Shown: positions 1 through 12,375 of the stretch, one piece after another
Position numbering within the stretch: position 1 is the first letter of the stretch
How the letters are laid out: each line of letters opens with the position of its first letter
DNA from: Haemaphysalis longicornis
Taxonomy: Eukaryota > Arthropoda > Arachnida > Ixodida > Ixodidae
Reading direction: 5' to 3'
NCBI GenBank assembly: GCA_013339765.2
Contig: JABSTR010001244.1
Location: 4,278,001-4,342,000 of the forward strand
DNA: 64,000 nucleotides
The notes under the pieces: generated by a model
Told to the model about the DNA's origin: nothing
What the model saw: only the letters and a program-made list of their open reading frames with translations
The model's database searches: none
Position numbers and translations under genes: made by a program

Positions 1-1300
1 CCAAAAATATGGACGAGTTGCTAAGGCTGCTCGGTGGTACACTACGTTTGATGCATATTTTGATAGCCGATTTCACAAGGAACACGAAGGGAACAGGCTC
101 CTAAACCTATCAGGTTGACAGCACCATTGACTTTGAATAAATTCTCCCTAAAGTTTGCGGTTTCGAAGACCATCTAACGCACCTTCCTCTGCCAGTTCCA
201 AAAGTAGCTGCGTGCAGCACTGTAGAGGCTACATTGTTGTATACAGTCCGCCCACTGAGCACGCCTAACTCACCGTGAAGGGGGCTTTGAAAGGACTTTC
301 CCTTCTCCCCTCTCGGCAGGTAGAACCGCAAGGCCCCGGCGCCTTTTGTCGCTTCTTTCCCGGTGAGCTAGGCGCCCTCAGTGGACGAACCGTTGACAAC
401 AATGTAGCCTCCACAGTGCTGCACGCAGCTTCTGAAATGCTACTGCACTCACGGGCATTCTAAAGTACTCCACCGCTGTCTCGGAGCAGGCGGGATATGC
501 CGCCTAACACAAGGGCTTCAAATGGAGCAAGACGAGAGGGCGTCATAACCCTTCCAACCTCCGTTCTCCCTTCACAAGTGCCCTGCCATGGCGGACGTGA
601 TTCCGATGTCATCACAAGATATCAGGGGAAGTGGATGAGAGTTGAGGCTTTCACAATTTAATAGCTTTCTTTTGCTTCACTTCAGTTGGTTCCAGCCGCA
701 AACAGAAAATTCAGAACGTACGGAGCGATTTGTGAGGACGGGCCAGCAGTTCTGAAAGAGCAAGAAAGAGGGAGAGTGAGGAGGAGAGGCCCTAGCTGTC
801 CCCTTCCCTCAGAGGAGAGCGCAGGTGGGGCCCCAGAAGAAAAACGGCTGGGAGATAACGGTAAGAAAATGGAGGCAATATTCAGCATTTATGTGGGTGC
901 GGAACGCCGGGAGCACTACAGGGTAGGGAAGAAGCGACTTCTTTTGGAGAGTGCACTAAAGGGGCAGCTCGACCGTGATCCCATTTCTCAAGTTATTGCG
1001 GAGCGGTAGAAGCAGCAATGCTATAATCCTGCTCGGCGCTCTTAATTCTGGTGGGAATTCAGACGCACAACAGAAAGGCACATGGTGTAACCGCTATGCC
1101 GATAATGCGTTCCGAATAATTTAAAAATAAACAGTTGCGAGTAAGTAAGGTAAGAAGAGCTAGGCGCATTAAAAATCGAATAGTAAACGATTGCGAAGGT
1201 TGGGCTAAATGTCCAGCACCAATACCGACCAAATAACAGAACCATTATAGTTTACAGCTGGTCTTTGTCGCGATTTCAGTGGGCATGCTCGTTTCTATAT
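1..1300. other. Unassigned DNA with no supported gene
   Basis: Only short overlapping frames are present. The one structure seen is the imperfect fold-back at 200-432. A run of T at 1329-1342 follows. Confidence 0.5.
200..432. repeat. Imperfect inverted repeat (fold-back), arms ~73 bp
   Basis: The arm at about 200-275 (agctgcgtgcagcactgt and on) is the reverse complement of the arm at about 360-432 with roughly one mismatch in six. The spacer is about 85 bp. This could be a fold-back MITE or a local inverted duplication. Confidence 0.6.
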
Positions 1301-2221
1301 TTTAGAAGGAGCAGGCAAGGCGCTTCTCTTTTTTTTTTTTTTGTTATTGTAGGAAACATCCTTGCCCTTCAATAAACCGGGCATTTTATTGGAACGTCCT
1401 CTCCTATTTCCGCAGAATACTAATAATAATAATAATCAATCAATCAATATCTTTATTATAATGCCCAGGTACAGCCGTAGCCTTTGTTCTGGCGCACCTA
1501 AGAAAAAGGCAGACGACGACACAAATACATCCACGCGTGAGAACAACAAAATACAAGCGAAGAAAAAAAACTAGAATGAAGAATAAAGGTCATTTAACAA
1601 AATCAATGATTTCGGCACACTAAAGTTTGAACAATCACGAAACGATAAAACACAGTGTCATAAAAATTTGACAATACAAACGGGCAGATATAGATATATA
1701 TGAGTAGGAACAGTAACAAAGGCGAGCAACATAAACGGAAATAGGGCAATGAAAATAGAATTAAAACTGGTCGGAACCAAGTCGGGGAGAGACAGAAGTC
1801 AGAAGGTCGCACATGTAAGACCGAAGGGGTGTTACCGTGTATGAAACAGGTCAATATTATGGGAGTAGAGATTGTATGTTTCTTGAAGGCGGTACAATGT
1901 GCAGTGTCTATTGCATGTCTTACGGGTACGAAGTATAGGAGACTTACGGGTAAGTTTCGACTGTACCCTAAGATTTACATTTGCAAGCAACTCCGAACAA
2001 GAAATATTCCCGTGTACAAGTTTAAATTAAAAAATTAGGTCAGCATTGGTTCGTCTTGACTTCAAACTTTGGAGAGGATTAAGAAGTAAAAAAGTCTGAA
2101 CCATTGCCACTGCGGCGGGAGAACGATGTTTGTGGATAGATATGAAATTTATTTTGCCACTTTGTCAAGTATAAAAATAATAATAATAATAATAATAATA
2201 TAATAATAATAATAATAATCC
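1300..2221 (-). mobile_element. LINE-type 3' tail debris and AT-rich microsatellites
   Basis: An (AAT)n-(CAAT)n run at 1419-1448 is followed by tctttattataatgcccagg, which reads on the minus strand like a LINE 3' end with a simple-repeat tail. A second (AAT)n run at 2175-2220 caps the minus-strand LINE of copy A. Nothing coding was seen between them. Confidence 0.35.
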
Positions 2222-4250
2222 TTTATTCGCATCACGTACATAACGCATACATGACGCTGGAGGCCCGCGGAAAAAGCTGTCATAGAGGCAGCTTGTCAAG
2301 GCCGCATTGGCAGTTTTAGGCAGTGGTCAATAAAATCATAAAATTGAACATAAAAGCTATAAACGATATAAAACGCACTCCAATGAAAATTGGGCGGACA
2401 TAAAGCGAAACAACACATTCAAATTTACCGGTGTGGCATTACAAAACTCGGGAATACAAGCCACATGTGCCGAAACATGACACACATATACATAACATCG
2501 TATCAAACAGTTCACAACAAATTACGCCGGTAACAAAGCTAGGTGCACAAATGTTTCTTTCAAAAAGACGCTTTCATTCTGACGACAGTCATACAGTTAA
2601 CAGTTGTGCAGCAAGACGTGCATACATATAGTAGCAAAAAAGCGTTGGCTGTTTTCGTTTTTCAGTTTCCAAAGTACTCGCGAAGTTTCCTGAAAGTAAT
2701 CTTTTCGGGTTCGATGTCTCCCTGAAGCAGTGTATTAAGCACTCTTGGCAGCCGGTTTTTTAGCATTTGTAGTCCGTATGTTGTCCTACATGTGCCAACT
2801 TTCCATCTCTCGCAAACCTAAAAGAACACCTAAACCTAAAAGAACACTCTATAGAGTGTTCTTTTAGGTTTGCTAGTGATTTTTCAGGTCTTTTTTATAC
2901 TGTTTGCATCGGCGGGAATCTTAAGTCCTAGTAACAGGCAATACATTATAGGTGTAAAATAAAGGTGCAGAAGGAAAGTGCGCCGGGACATTGACGGCAG
3001 CGCGCAAAAACCGTTTTTGGAGAATGTGCAACTTTTGTAGATTTGTCTGTGTCGTTGAGGCAATAAGGTGTTGTATAGTAACATCCTTACATTACGTGGC
3101 AGTAAACTTGCGTTTCTGTACACGAGTCCGACTATTTGTGAGAGTGACTTTGCCAAGCCGTTTATATGCTCGTCCCAGGACATGGTCTCGTGAAACATAA
3201 CACCTAATGTTTTCATGCAGGGAACTATTTCAACTGGGTGTGATTTCAGAAAGAGACTTTGTTTTATTGTTATATTTTATTCCGAGCGTGAAATAGTACT
3301 GCCTTGGTTTTCTGTACATTTATTTTTAGCAGGTTTTCTTGTGTCCACTTTTCAAATTTGACGAGGGTTTCGTTGGCGTGAAGAATAACTTGATCAGTTT
3401 CTTTTGCCGACAAGAACATGCTCGTGTCGTCTGCGTAGATCACGAATTTTATTTCTGGAGCTATACTGGTGATATCATTTATGTATAAATTAAAAAGAAA
3501 AGGTCCTAGAATGCTACCCTGCGGCACGCCACAGGAAACTGCTAAAGGATCAGAGTAAAAGCCCTCTGTATCTACAATTTGTTCCTATATTGTAAGTATT
3601 ATCGAATTAATGAGGCAGCCACACCCCGAAAACCATATTTCTCCAGCTTTCTGATGAGGAGGTCATGATTAATAAGGTCAAAGGCCCTTGAAAAATCAAC
3701 AAATATGCCTAATATGTTATTTACTTTTTCGATGTTGTCTAAAATGTACCTTTCTGCGTAAGAAGTGCGGACTCAGTGCTAAAACCTCTCTACGGAAACC
3801 ATACTGTCTATCAGTTATGATGTTATGTTTCTGTTCAAATTTCGAAAAACGCCGGAGAATAATTTTTTCAAATGCTTTTGATAACACAGGTAGTACGGAA
3901 ATAGGTCGGTAGTTTCCCATGTCGTTCTTGTCACCTTTCTTTTACAGTAGTTTTACGCGAGCAACTTGCATTTGGTAAGTCGTTCAAGGCATAAATTGAA
4001 TACGTAGCTTAACCAGGGTGCAGGGTGCAGACGTGTTTCGTAGGTTCAATATCGATAGCACTGCTATTATTTAGCCTTTTTGCTACCTCTACAACTTCGG
4101 CTTCGCTGACAGGATCGAGAAAAACTGAGCTGCTGTTGTAATACACATTAAGTAGGTCATTATTTTTCACAGTAGTTATCACACGGGCATTTTCAGATCA
4201 CTATTGCTATTTTGGGAGCTGTAGCTGTGCGTGTTATCCTCAGCACAAAC
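2206..4250 (-). pseudogene. Decayed LINE reverse transcriptase, copy A
   Basis: Minus-strand pieces in several frames carry recognisable RT blocks: GNYRPISVLPVLSKAFEKI (about 3860-3918), MPQGSILGPFLFNLYIND and FVIYADDTSMF (3440-3527), then the C-terminal KTLGVMFHETMSWDEHI block (3165-3213). The 3' end lies at the (AAT)n run near 2206-2221. Frames are broken by indels and there is no endonuclease part, so it is a dead, 5'-truncated non-LTR element, probably of the Jockey/CR1 group. Confidence 0.8.
2832..2871. repeat. Perfect 40-bp palindrome in copy A
   Basis: Arms 2832-2851 and 2852-2871 are exact reverse complements with no spacer. The sequence aaacctaaaagaacac is also repeated directly just upstream (about 2815-2830). 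Copy B has ordinary sequence here. Confidence 0.9.
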
Positions 4251-4822
4251 CACGCTATGCAAGAAAAAAAGAAAAAAAACTTTTATACATCTTGCATTGG
4301 TCTCTTGCCCCAATTCGGTGACAGTTTATGTAATATTTTCCTCACGAGCCGAACCGACCCCCCCCCCCCTCCCCCCGACAAAACAACGCCGCACAAGATT
4401 CAGGGAGAAAGGCGCAGCAGCAAAAGGCGAAGTACTACATAATGGCCACAGTAGTAGTGCAACACTCAATAACGTTGTGCAGCGCTAGTGCAGAGAAATA
4501 TTCAGAGCCCTTCCACTCTGTGAAAATGGGTGGGCTTTCAAGTGCCAGGTGTATCTCTGCATGTGCTTCTCTGTCAAACCGAACACCGGCGCTCTTCTTC
4601 ATTCGAGCGAACGACACGCGCCGCTTATCTGCTCACTACGGCATCGACGGCACTCTTCTGACACCCTCAGTGCCACACAAATGCATTTCTTCTCATTCCC
4701 GCCCGACTCTCACGCTCTTCCTTCACGGTGGAAGTTTGCTAAAGTCGATTCAAATTTTCGCCTTCCACCGCTCGCACCCCATCTGTTGGAACATTTCATT
4801 ATTGTTGGACTTTGGGAACGAG

Positions 4823-4849
4823 CACGGAGCAAGATAAACTTGCTCCGTG
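4823..4849. repeat. Hairpin in copy A (also near 13015-13045)
   Basis: Arms cacggagcaag / cttgctccgtg are perfect over 11 bp with loop ataaa, flanked on both sides by gggaacgag. It is conserved in both 4 kb copies. Confidence 0.7.
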
Positions 4850-5875
4850 GGAACGAGAGCCCCCCCTCCCCACCCCTCTCTCAAGTATTTTTACGCGCAG
4901 TCTCAGCCCCCCTACTTCCTGCCCTATCGAGATTTATAAATTTGGCTGCTGCCACGACTTCATAGTAACCAATTTTACGTTGACAACACTCACAAAACAC
5001 GAAAGCAACCACGGATTACCGAACCCATACATGACGCTGGTCTGCTTGGCGGCAACTGGGGGAACGCGCGAGCCGTTTGTCAACCTCTCAGCATTTTTTG
5101 ACGCAGTAGATAACGGTCGGGTGGGGTCGTTCTCCCGGCAGGACAAAGCAGCAGAGGAGGCGCGCGATTCCAAGTCAGCAAAGGAGATTTACTCGTTTTA
5201 CTCGTCACGCTAGGGCGGGTGAAGCAAGGGCTCGTTCTCAGCAAGTGGTGGTGGCAAACGACGTACACCTGCTGTTGATAGGTGAAGAGTGCTACCGTCG
5301 AGGCTGAAAGGGAACCGCGGCGAGCTTTCGTGTGTGCGCTAAGCGCTTGCAGAGAAGCGGCGGCGGCGGCGGACGAACATTCCTGCTATGGATGGCCAAT
5401 TAGCTATCGAAAGCGGACGAGAAATGCGGAGCGTCAACGAACACATGCGCGGGAAAGCACGCGTTCCCGCACGCGTCTTCGCGCCGAGAACCGGTTTGGC
5501 TGCCGGATGACCCGCCGCGTCACCTCTCCCGCGCGCATCCAGCCTGCTATATTTTGATATTTTGACTGCTCAGGCGGTCATGTGTCCCGGACGGACATGT
5601 GAGAAAGTGATGGGTCGTTACGACATTATCACCCGAGAGCACAGCTAGTGCAACTGAGGTACCACACGTCGCCACGAAAATTCCTTGTTTGTAATCTGTC
5701 AGACAATAAGGTTCTTGTGCCGCCATTCATGTAGCATCGAATGAAGCAATGACAATGCTTGATGCAGGCCGTCATTTCGCATTTTTGGTGGATATCCTTG
5801 TCCCAAAATTTGCCCCCACCATGGCAAATTAAATGGGTACTTGCTAGTGCCCACATTAATTTTCTATTCCGTACG

Positions 5876-5915
5876 ATTTAATTTTCGCACGACAGCCATC
5901 GTACGAAAATTAAAT
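5876..5915. repeat. Hairpin in copy A (also 14104-14142)
   Basis: The outer arms atttaattttcg / cgaaaattaaat pair perfectly over 12 bp, with a partly paired core containing cgtacg. Both 4 kb copies keep it. Confidence 0.65.
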
Positions 5916-6145
5916 TGGCACAGCTGTGCAACTTTAATTTCGTACTTAGGGCTTAGAGCACTTAGACCTCTGCGCTAGCTGCACGAATGGGGACGATTAG
6001 GAGGGGGAGGTTAGAAGGAGATGAGAAGGACGCGTGCTATTCGCGGTGGCTTCGATCCCGTCCTAGCTGCCGGTGTAGGTGGCTGGGCCTCCGTGCATGG
6101 TCATAGCAAGGGTCAGCTGTTTTTCCCAAGTAGCCCAAGGCCGCT

Positions 6146-7585
6146 AGTTATCTTCGTGATGTTCTTTTCCCCGGGGCTTCTCCTCCAAGCCGCAGCAGCG
6201 CTGAGGATCTACCCCGGGTATCTTCAACCGAAAATCAGCCTCCGATACAAAACTGTACATTTATTTTCAGCCCGGCGGGCGACTAAAAAACAGGGCTCGC
6301 GCGGAGCTCGAAGACGGCGGGCCGAGCTCTCCCGCGCCCGGACCGCGTCTCCTTGTCTTATCTTCCCTTCCTCCTGCCGCTGACGGCCGGGGGAAGAAGG
6401 AAAAGCCAGTCATCTTCGTCGGTGGCCATCCCATGTGGTGGTGGTTAAGAGATCCGGTGCGCGCAGGCGTTCGAAATGCGCGGCGTCTCAATGCGCCGCG
6501 CGACACGTGCATTTCATTTGTGCGTGCTCGCCCCAGGGCCCCCGCCAGTTCGTGCGTCGAAGCGCCCGACACCTCCACCACCACTGTGAAACATAACTTC
6601 AGGAATGTTTCACACACGAAACACACACCACACACACTTTTGGCACGTGCACCATCGTTCCTTCAGTTTGACGACACAACAATCAGCACGGCCAGTGCCC
6701 CTTGACCCTAGCTGCAGGTCACCATGACAAAATAGGCACAATCCTCATCTAGCTCAAACAGAGCGAGCGGCCTTCAGAGGTGGTACGCACCGGCCGTCGT
6801 CGTCTGAAAACCCCCCTTTCCATGCGGCGCACCCCGTCGCACAACAGTAACAGGGCCCCTCTCCTCCCGCTTTTCGCTCGTGAAGGGACCGCTGCCGCCT
6901 CGTCGGCCTGCGTTGCAGCCACGCTGCACTGCGGTGAAGCTGGCTGACGCTTCCTCCCTTCTTTGTCCGAACACCCCAGTTCAGCCAATCCTGAGCTCGG
7001 AGCGTCGTGCTCCACTACGCGTTGTTCGTCAGCGTAATCAGCAGACGGCTGCTTAGCGGCACATAACGCTGACATGCAATGCTGGAGAGGCTATTTCTTC
7101 AATCCTGCAGTCCCACCTGCAATTGCCTGGGGCTGCATACACGAGCGGCCGTACCCTGATTTGCACTTTCCTCTCTCACTTCGCTGGAGCTTCCCATGGC
7201 AATCGCATTCTCGCGACTCGACATTTGGGCACCTCCAGAAGCACAAGATGCACTTGCGCAACACCAACTGCATCCAACTCGCGCGATTCCCCGGGGTGCC
7301 GCATCCTGCAAAGCTCTTGGCCCCTCGGCCACGCTCCCCGAATATTCTGCGTCTCCGCACGCTGCGACAACGGGCTCACGCTCACCCGAAGCCAGCCTCA
7401 GCCCTTCAATACTGCTGCCTTAAGAACTGCGTAGCTCTTGCGCTGCTCCCCCCAGAGTCCAGCTAGGCACCCTCTAGCCCTCACGCTCAAGTAGGGAATA
7501 ATTACCCCTCCTCGCCATTTTGGCGGAACACAGTAGGAGTCTAGCCTGGCCTCGGCAGCCGTGCCGTTTCGGTACGGCAGGGTCC
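6146..7585. other. GC-rich unassigned stretch
   Basis: Many overlapping frames are open because the DNA is GC-rich, but none shows a recognisable family or splice structure. I see no gene here. Confidence 0.4.
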
Positions 7586-7770
7586 TCGCCCCTTCCTGAC
7601 GCTTGGGCCCCCTCGTTCTCGAACGCTGGGATCTTGGCGGCGTCGTCGCGCAGCCAGACGACACGCTTCGGCCTCCCGCTCTCGTACGGCAGGATCTTGG
7701 CGGCGGCGTCGCGCAGCTTCACGGAGCGCCTCGGCCTCGCGGGCTCGCACATCTGCAGCCTTATCCATCG
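7585..7770 (-). repeat. Tandem 63-bp (21-residue) coding-type repeat
   Basis: On the minus strand two full units and partial neighbours read REAEALREAARRRRQDPAVR and REAEACRLAARRRRQDPSVR. The period is 63 bp, and the repeats are highly charged and predicted helical. They resemble the short Arg/Glu helical repeats (STPR-like) found in some arthropod proteins and transposon-linked ORFs. The surrounding frame (7541-7843) has no other domain. Confidence 0.55.
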
Positions 7771-7821
7771 GGCGACTCCGAGCGCGCGCCAACAGCGAAC
7801 GGATTTTATTACAACGCTCCC

Positions 7822-8000
7822 CGCCATCTAGTAAACAATCCAAGAACTAAACTAGAGGTAGCCACGCCATCTAGTAAAAAATCCAAGCGCATCTTTTCAT
7901 CATATACAAGTACCGCCATCTAGTAAACAATCCAAGAACTAAACTAGAGGTAGCCACGCCATCTAGCAAACAATCCAAGAACTAAACTAGAGGTGGCTAC
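7822..8000. repeat. Tandem repeat, four ~43-50 bp units
   Basis: Units begin gccatctagtaaacaatcc at about 7822, 7866, 7914 and 7957. Units 1, 3 and 4 share aagaactaaactagaggt; unit 2 has a different tail, so the array looks like an alternating higher-order repeat. Next to it, ccttaaggagcttcgcccct (8032-8052) joins onto the LINE below. Confidence 0.75.
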
Positions 8001-9471
8001 ATACATACGTCGAGGATGGACAGACCCACGCCTTAAGGAGCTTCGCCCCTAAAATATTGCCGTAAGCCTTAATGAGGGCTGCTGGAATTCCATCTGCACC
8101 ACAGGAAAATGATGGTTTCATCCGTTGAAGGCTATCATTGACAATTTTTTCATGGAACATAAGTGTGTTAAAATTAGAGTTATTAAACGATAGGCGTTCG
8201 TCGTTGCCATCTGGCAGTTGAAAGACAGAATGAAAGTACTGAGCAAAACTGGTGGCAACATCCTCAACCTCTTCACCATCGGAATTAAGCAGGCTAACGT
8301 GTTCTTTAGACGCCTTAGAACGGCCGCGTACATACCTCCAGAATTCAGCCGGTTTCTGAGACGCGGCAGCCTCTAACGATTCTATAGAGCTGGTGGTCAC
8401 GCCGGTAGAGGATTTTACAAAGTGAGGGTTACCGACTGAACTCCGCTTTCCACTTGTCAAACCCAGAGCGCTTGGCCTTTTTGTGGGCGCTGTCCTTAAG
8501 TTTAAGCGAACTTCGAAGTTCTTTAGAAAACCAGTGGGGAAATTTGGAAGGAACAGGCTTATAACAAGGGATGTACTTTTCCATGCCACTTCTGACGATT
8601 TCGGTAAAACGTCGAACCTGTTCGTCAACATCATTGACATCCAAAACACTAGACCATTCAGCAGATGAATAAAGTGATACAGCCCAGCATAATCTCCACT
8701 CTTGAAAGCATATCGCAGGACTGCACAATTGTCAACACCTCCAGAGCGATGCTGGGTCGCGACCGAGACAGAGACAATAAGAGGGGGGTGAAACTTGTCG
8801 GGGTGCACAAGGGATATTTCGGAGGCACACACTTGTACGTTTTTTAAGTTTGAGAAGCACACATCTAGAACATTACCACAAGAGTTTTCTATGCGGCAAA
8901 ACTGCTGCATGGAGGTGAACGATTGAAAATCTAATAGCATGCTGCATTTCTGCGCTGCATAATGGTTTTTGTGCTCAAAGGAAAGACTGTTCCAGCGAAT
9001 ACCTGGGGTGTTGAAGTCCCCAAGTATAATGAGCTTATGGTTGGAGTGTGCATTTGAGACATTTTCTATGAATGTGAGTGTTCGATTAAATTCAGAAGGT
9101 AATACATCCGGGGATATATAGAATGCACCGATGAGTAGCCTCTCGCCCCTCGTGAGGCCTACCTCAAGCCAGACTGATTCGTCTAGGGTCTCGAGGTCAG
9201 CACGCCGCATGCACTGCACTGAATGATCAACTGTAATGGGAACCCCGCCACCTTTTTGTTTAGGTCCAGTTAATTTTCTGTCGCTTCTAAAGATTTGATA
9301 GTTAGAAGGGAAATAGTCGGAAGACGAGATATCATCGGAAAGCCAGGTTTCACTAATGACAATAGCAGAAAATTTAGAGCATACAATATTTCTAATAAAT
9401 TCAGAGGACTTAGTTCGTAGACCTCGAGTGTTTTGATAGTATATGTCGAGACTCTCGTACTTACTGATCAT
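7987..9471 (-). pseudogene. LINE endonuclease and RT N-terminus, 3'-truncated
   Basis: A 494-residue minus-strand frame begins with an AP-type endonuclease: IYYQNTRGLRTK, IVISETWLSDD, LLIGAFYISPDV and the catalytic-type ILGDFNTPGIRW. The frame continues into a linker and the first RT block (FSCGADGIPAALIKAYGN), then runs into unrelated repeat DNA at about 8050. There is a possible internal frameshift near 8430-8730, where another frame carries the better linker. Loss of the 3' rather than 5' side is unusual for LINEs and suggests breakage by a later rearrangement. Jockey/CR1-group non-LTR element; not competent. Confidence 0.85.
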
Positions 9472-9479
9472 TTTCAGTT

Positions 9480-10311
9480 ATTTCACAGCTGTGCAGCATA
9501 CCAGGGTGGCAGCGGTTTCCCCAGATCGAATCAAGGGGGGGTGTCTCAATGGCTGTGGGGGGGGGGTTCATAAATTAGAAAAGCTGTTTTTTTTATCCCA
9601 GAGTTAAATGATAGACGTCTCTTAATCAAACGCTCATCCCCGTGATGTACGTTTTTTCATTTCTATATAAATATATACACCTGAGAGGCGGTGCTTTCTA
9701 TTCAATCTAAGAATAAAACAAATTTAGAGAAATTCATTTTTACCATGAAAGGTCCGTGTTCAGTTTTTTTTTTTAATTTCTCGCCATTTTTCAACGTATA
9801 AGGACATTTTAAACTTTTCAGGGCCAGTGACGAAATTTGAGTTCTTGAAACAATGTTTAGGTAGTACACGAATTATGCAGCACTTATAAATCAGGCACCG
9901 ATTGTACGCTCCCGATTTATTAAAACGCCAGGATTAGCTTCCGTAGCGCTTCGCCTCGCCAAATTGCCCATTTAAATGTACATGCTGAAAGAGCTTCTGC
10001 AAAGATTACGGTTGTAAACAAAGAACGGCATCGAATCAATGAAGAAAGAAAATTTATATGTGTGTTTATGTGCGGGAGGAAAAGGTCCATACAAGGACTG
10101 ACAAGAGCGAAATTTTGGGATTAAAGGGGGGGGGGGGGGGGGGGTGTTTCCAGAAAAACTAGGGGGGGTCTACACACCCCCTAGGGGGGGGTGTAGGGAA
10201 ATCACTGCAGGGTGGACCTTGCTTTGGAACGGCTTGAAAAGGCAGCCTTTTGGCCACATAGACGGGTCGCTCAGGCGCCTAAAGCACTCCTCGTTAACAG
10301 TTATAATAATC
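9480..10311. other. G-rich unassigned tract
   Basis: It holds G-runs at about 9533-9540 and 9556-9567, a 19-G run at 10126-10144, and an imperfect palindrome at 10170-10196 (ctacacacccccta / gggggtgtag). No gene is seen. It may be transposon edge sequence. Confidence 0.5.
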
Positions 10312-12375
10312 ATAACAATAATAATAAGCCTTTATTCGCATCACGTACATAACGCATACATGACGCTGGAGGCCCGCGGAAAAAGCTGTCATAGAGGCAG
10401 CTTGTCAAGGCCGCAGGCCCCCGCATTGGCAGTTTTAGGCAGTGGTCAATAAAATCATAAAATTGAACATAAAAGCTATAAACGATATAAAACGCACTCC
10501 AATGAAAATTGGGCGGACATAAAGCGAAACAACACATTCAAATTTACCGGTGTGGCATTACAAAACTCGGGAATACAAGCCACATGTGCCGAAATGACAC
10601 ACATATACATAACATCGTATCAAACAGTGCACAACAAATTACGCCGGTAACAAAGCTAGGTGCACAAATGTTTCTTTCAAAAAGACACTTTCATTCTGAC
10701 GACAGTCATAAAGTTAACAGTTGTGCAGCAAGACGTGCATACATATATAGTAGCAAAAAAGCGTTGGTGAGACGGTTTTTCTGTTTTCGTTTTTCAGTTT
10801 CCAAAGTACTCGCGAAGTTTCCTGAAAGTAATCTTGTCGGGTTCGACGTCTCCCTGAAGCAGTGTATTAAGCACTCTTGGCAGCCGGTTTTTTAACATTT
10901 GTAGTCCGTATGTTGTCCTACATGTGTCAACTTTCCATCTCTCGAAATGTCGCGTGCTATATGGGGTAGAGTTCTTTTAGGTTTGCTAGCTGGCCCAAAA
11001 ACCCGTAATTATTTTTCAGGTCTTTTTTATACTGTTTGCATAGGCGGGAATCTTAAGTCCTAGTAACAGGCAATACGTTATAGGTGTAAAATAAAAGTGC
11101 AGAAGGAAAGTGCGCCGGGACATTGGTGGTAGCGCGCAAAAACCGTTTTTGGAGAATGTGCAACTTTTGTAGATTTGTCTGTGTCGTTGAGGCCCAGATT
11201 AAATGGCAATAGTTGAGGGCTAGAACAGAATAAGGTGTTGTATAGTAACATCATTACATTACGTGGCAATAAACTTGCGTTTCTGTATACGAGTCCGACT
11301 ACTTGTGAGAGTGACTTTGCCAAGCCGTTTATATATGCTCGTCCCAGGACATGGTCTCGTGAAACATAACACCTAATGTTTTCATGCAGAGAACTATTTC
11401 AATTGGGTCTGATTTCAGAAAGAGACTTTGTTTTATTGTTATATTTTTATTCCGAGCGTGAAATAGTACTGCCTTGGTTTTCTGTACATTTATTTTTAGC
11501 AGGTTTTCTTGTGTCCACTTTTCAAGTTTGACGAGGGTTTCGTTGGCGTGAAGAATAACTTGATCAGTTTCTTTTGCCGACAAGAACATGCTCGTGTCGT
11601 CTGCGTAGATCACGAATTTTATTTCTGGAGCTATACTGGTGATATCATTTATGTATAAATTAAAAAGAAAAGGTCCTAGAATGCTACCCTGCGGCACGCC
11701 ACAGGAAACTGCTAAAGGATCAGAGTAAAAGCCCTCTATATCTACAATTTGTTCCTATATTGTAAGTATGATCGAATTAATGAGGCAGCCACACCCCGAA
11801 AACCATATTTCTCCAGCTTTCTGATGAGGAGGTCATGATTAATAAGGTCAAAGGCCCTTGAAAAATCAACAAATATGCCTAATATGTTATTTACTTTTTC
11901 GATGTTGTCTAAAATGTACCCTTTCTGCGTAAGAAGTGCGGACTCAGTGCTAAAACCTCTCTACGGAAACCATACTGTCTATCAGTTATGATGTTATGTT
12001 TCTGTTCAAATTTCGAAAAACGCCGGAGAATAATTTTTTCAAATGCTTTTGATAACACGGTAGTACGGAAATAGGTCGGTAGTTTCCCATGTCGTTCTTG
12101 TCACCTTTCTTTTACAGTAGTTTTTACGCGAGCAACTTGCATTTGGTAAGTCGTTCAAGGCATAAATTAATACGTAGCTTACCCAGGGTGCAGGGTGCAG
12201 ACGTGATTTCGTAGGTTCAATATCGATAGCACTGCTATTATTTAGCCTTTTTGCTACCTCTACAACTTCGGCTTCGCGACAGGGATCGAGAAAAACTGAG
12301 CTGGCTGTTGTAATACACATTAAGTAGGTCATTATTTTTCACAGTAGTTATCACACGGGCATTTTCCAGATCACC
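10312..12375 (-). pseudogene. Decayed LINE reverse transcriptase, copy B
   Basis: Same element as copy A. The piece 11329-11697 keeps a single frame from MPQGSILGPFLFNLYIND through the YADD active site to SWDEHI. The upstream RT region (12039-12332) is frameshifted. The 3' end has a short AAT-rich tail at 10312-10330. Both copies share the same decay, so the LINE was already dead when the segment duplicated. Confidence 0.8.

Larger units (their letters stand above)
2222..6145. repeat. Direct ~4 kb duplication, copy A
   Basis: From cctttattcgcatcacgtac to aagtagcccaaggccgct this matches 10330-14373 almost base for base, with scattered substitutions and small indels. Copy A lacks a short block near 2307 and is rearranged at 2815-2880 (see the palindrome). 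The left half is a decayed minus-strand LINE; the right half (about 4250-6145) has C-runs, a hairpin at 4823-4849 and another at 5876-5915, and no supported gene. Confidence 0.85.

Noticed and set aside
7074..7466. Several overlapping 70-130 residue frames on both strands, 7074-7664
   Set aside because: GC-rich DNA opens every frame; none has a recognisable motif or a preferred frame.
7822..8000. CRISPR-like array appearance of the gccatctagt repeats
   Set aside because: The units are contiguous tandem repeats in an animal genome with no unique spacers of uniform length and no cas genes.
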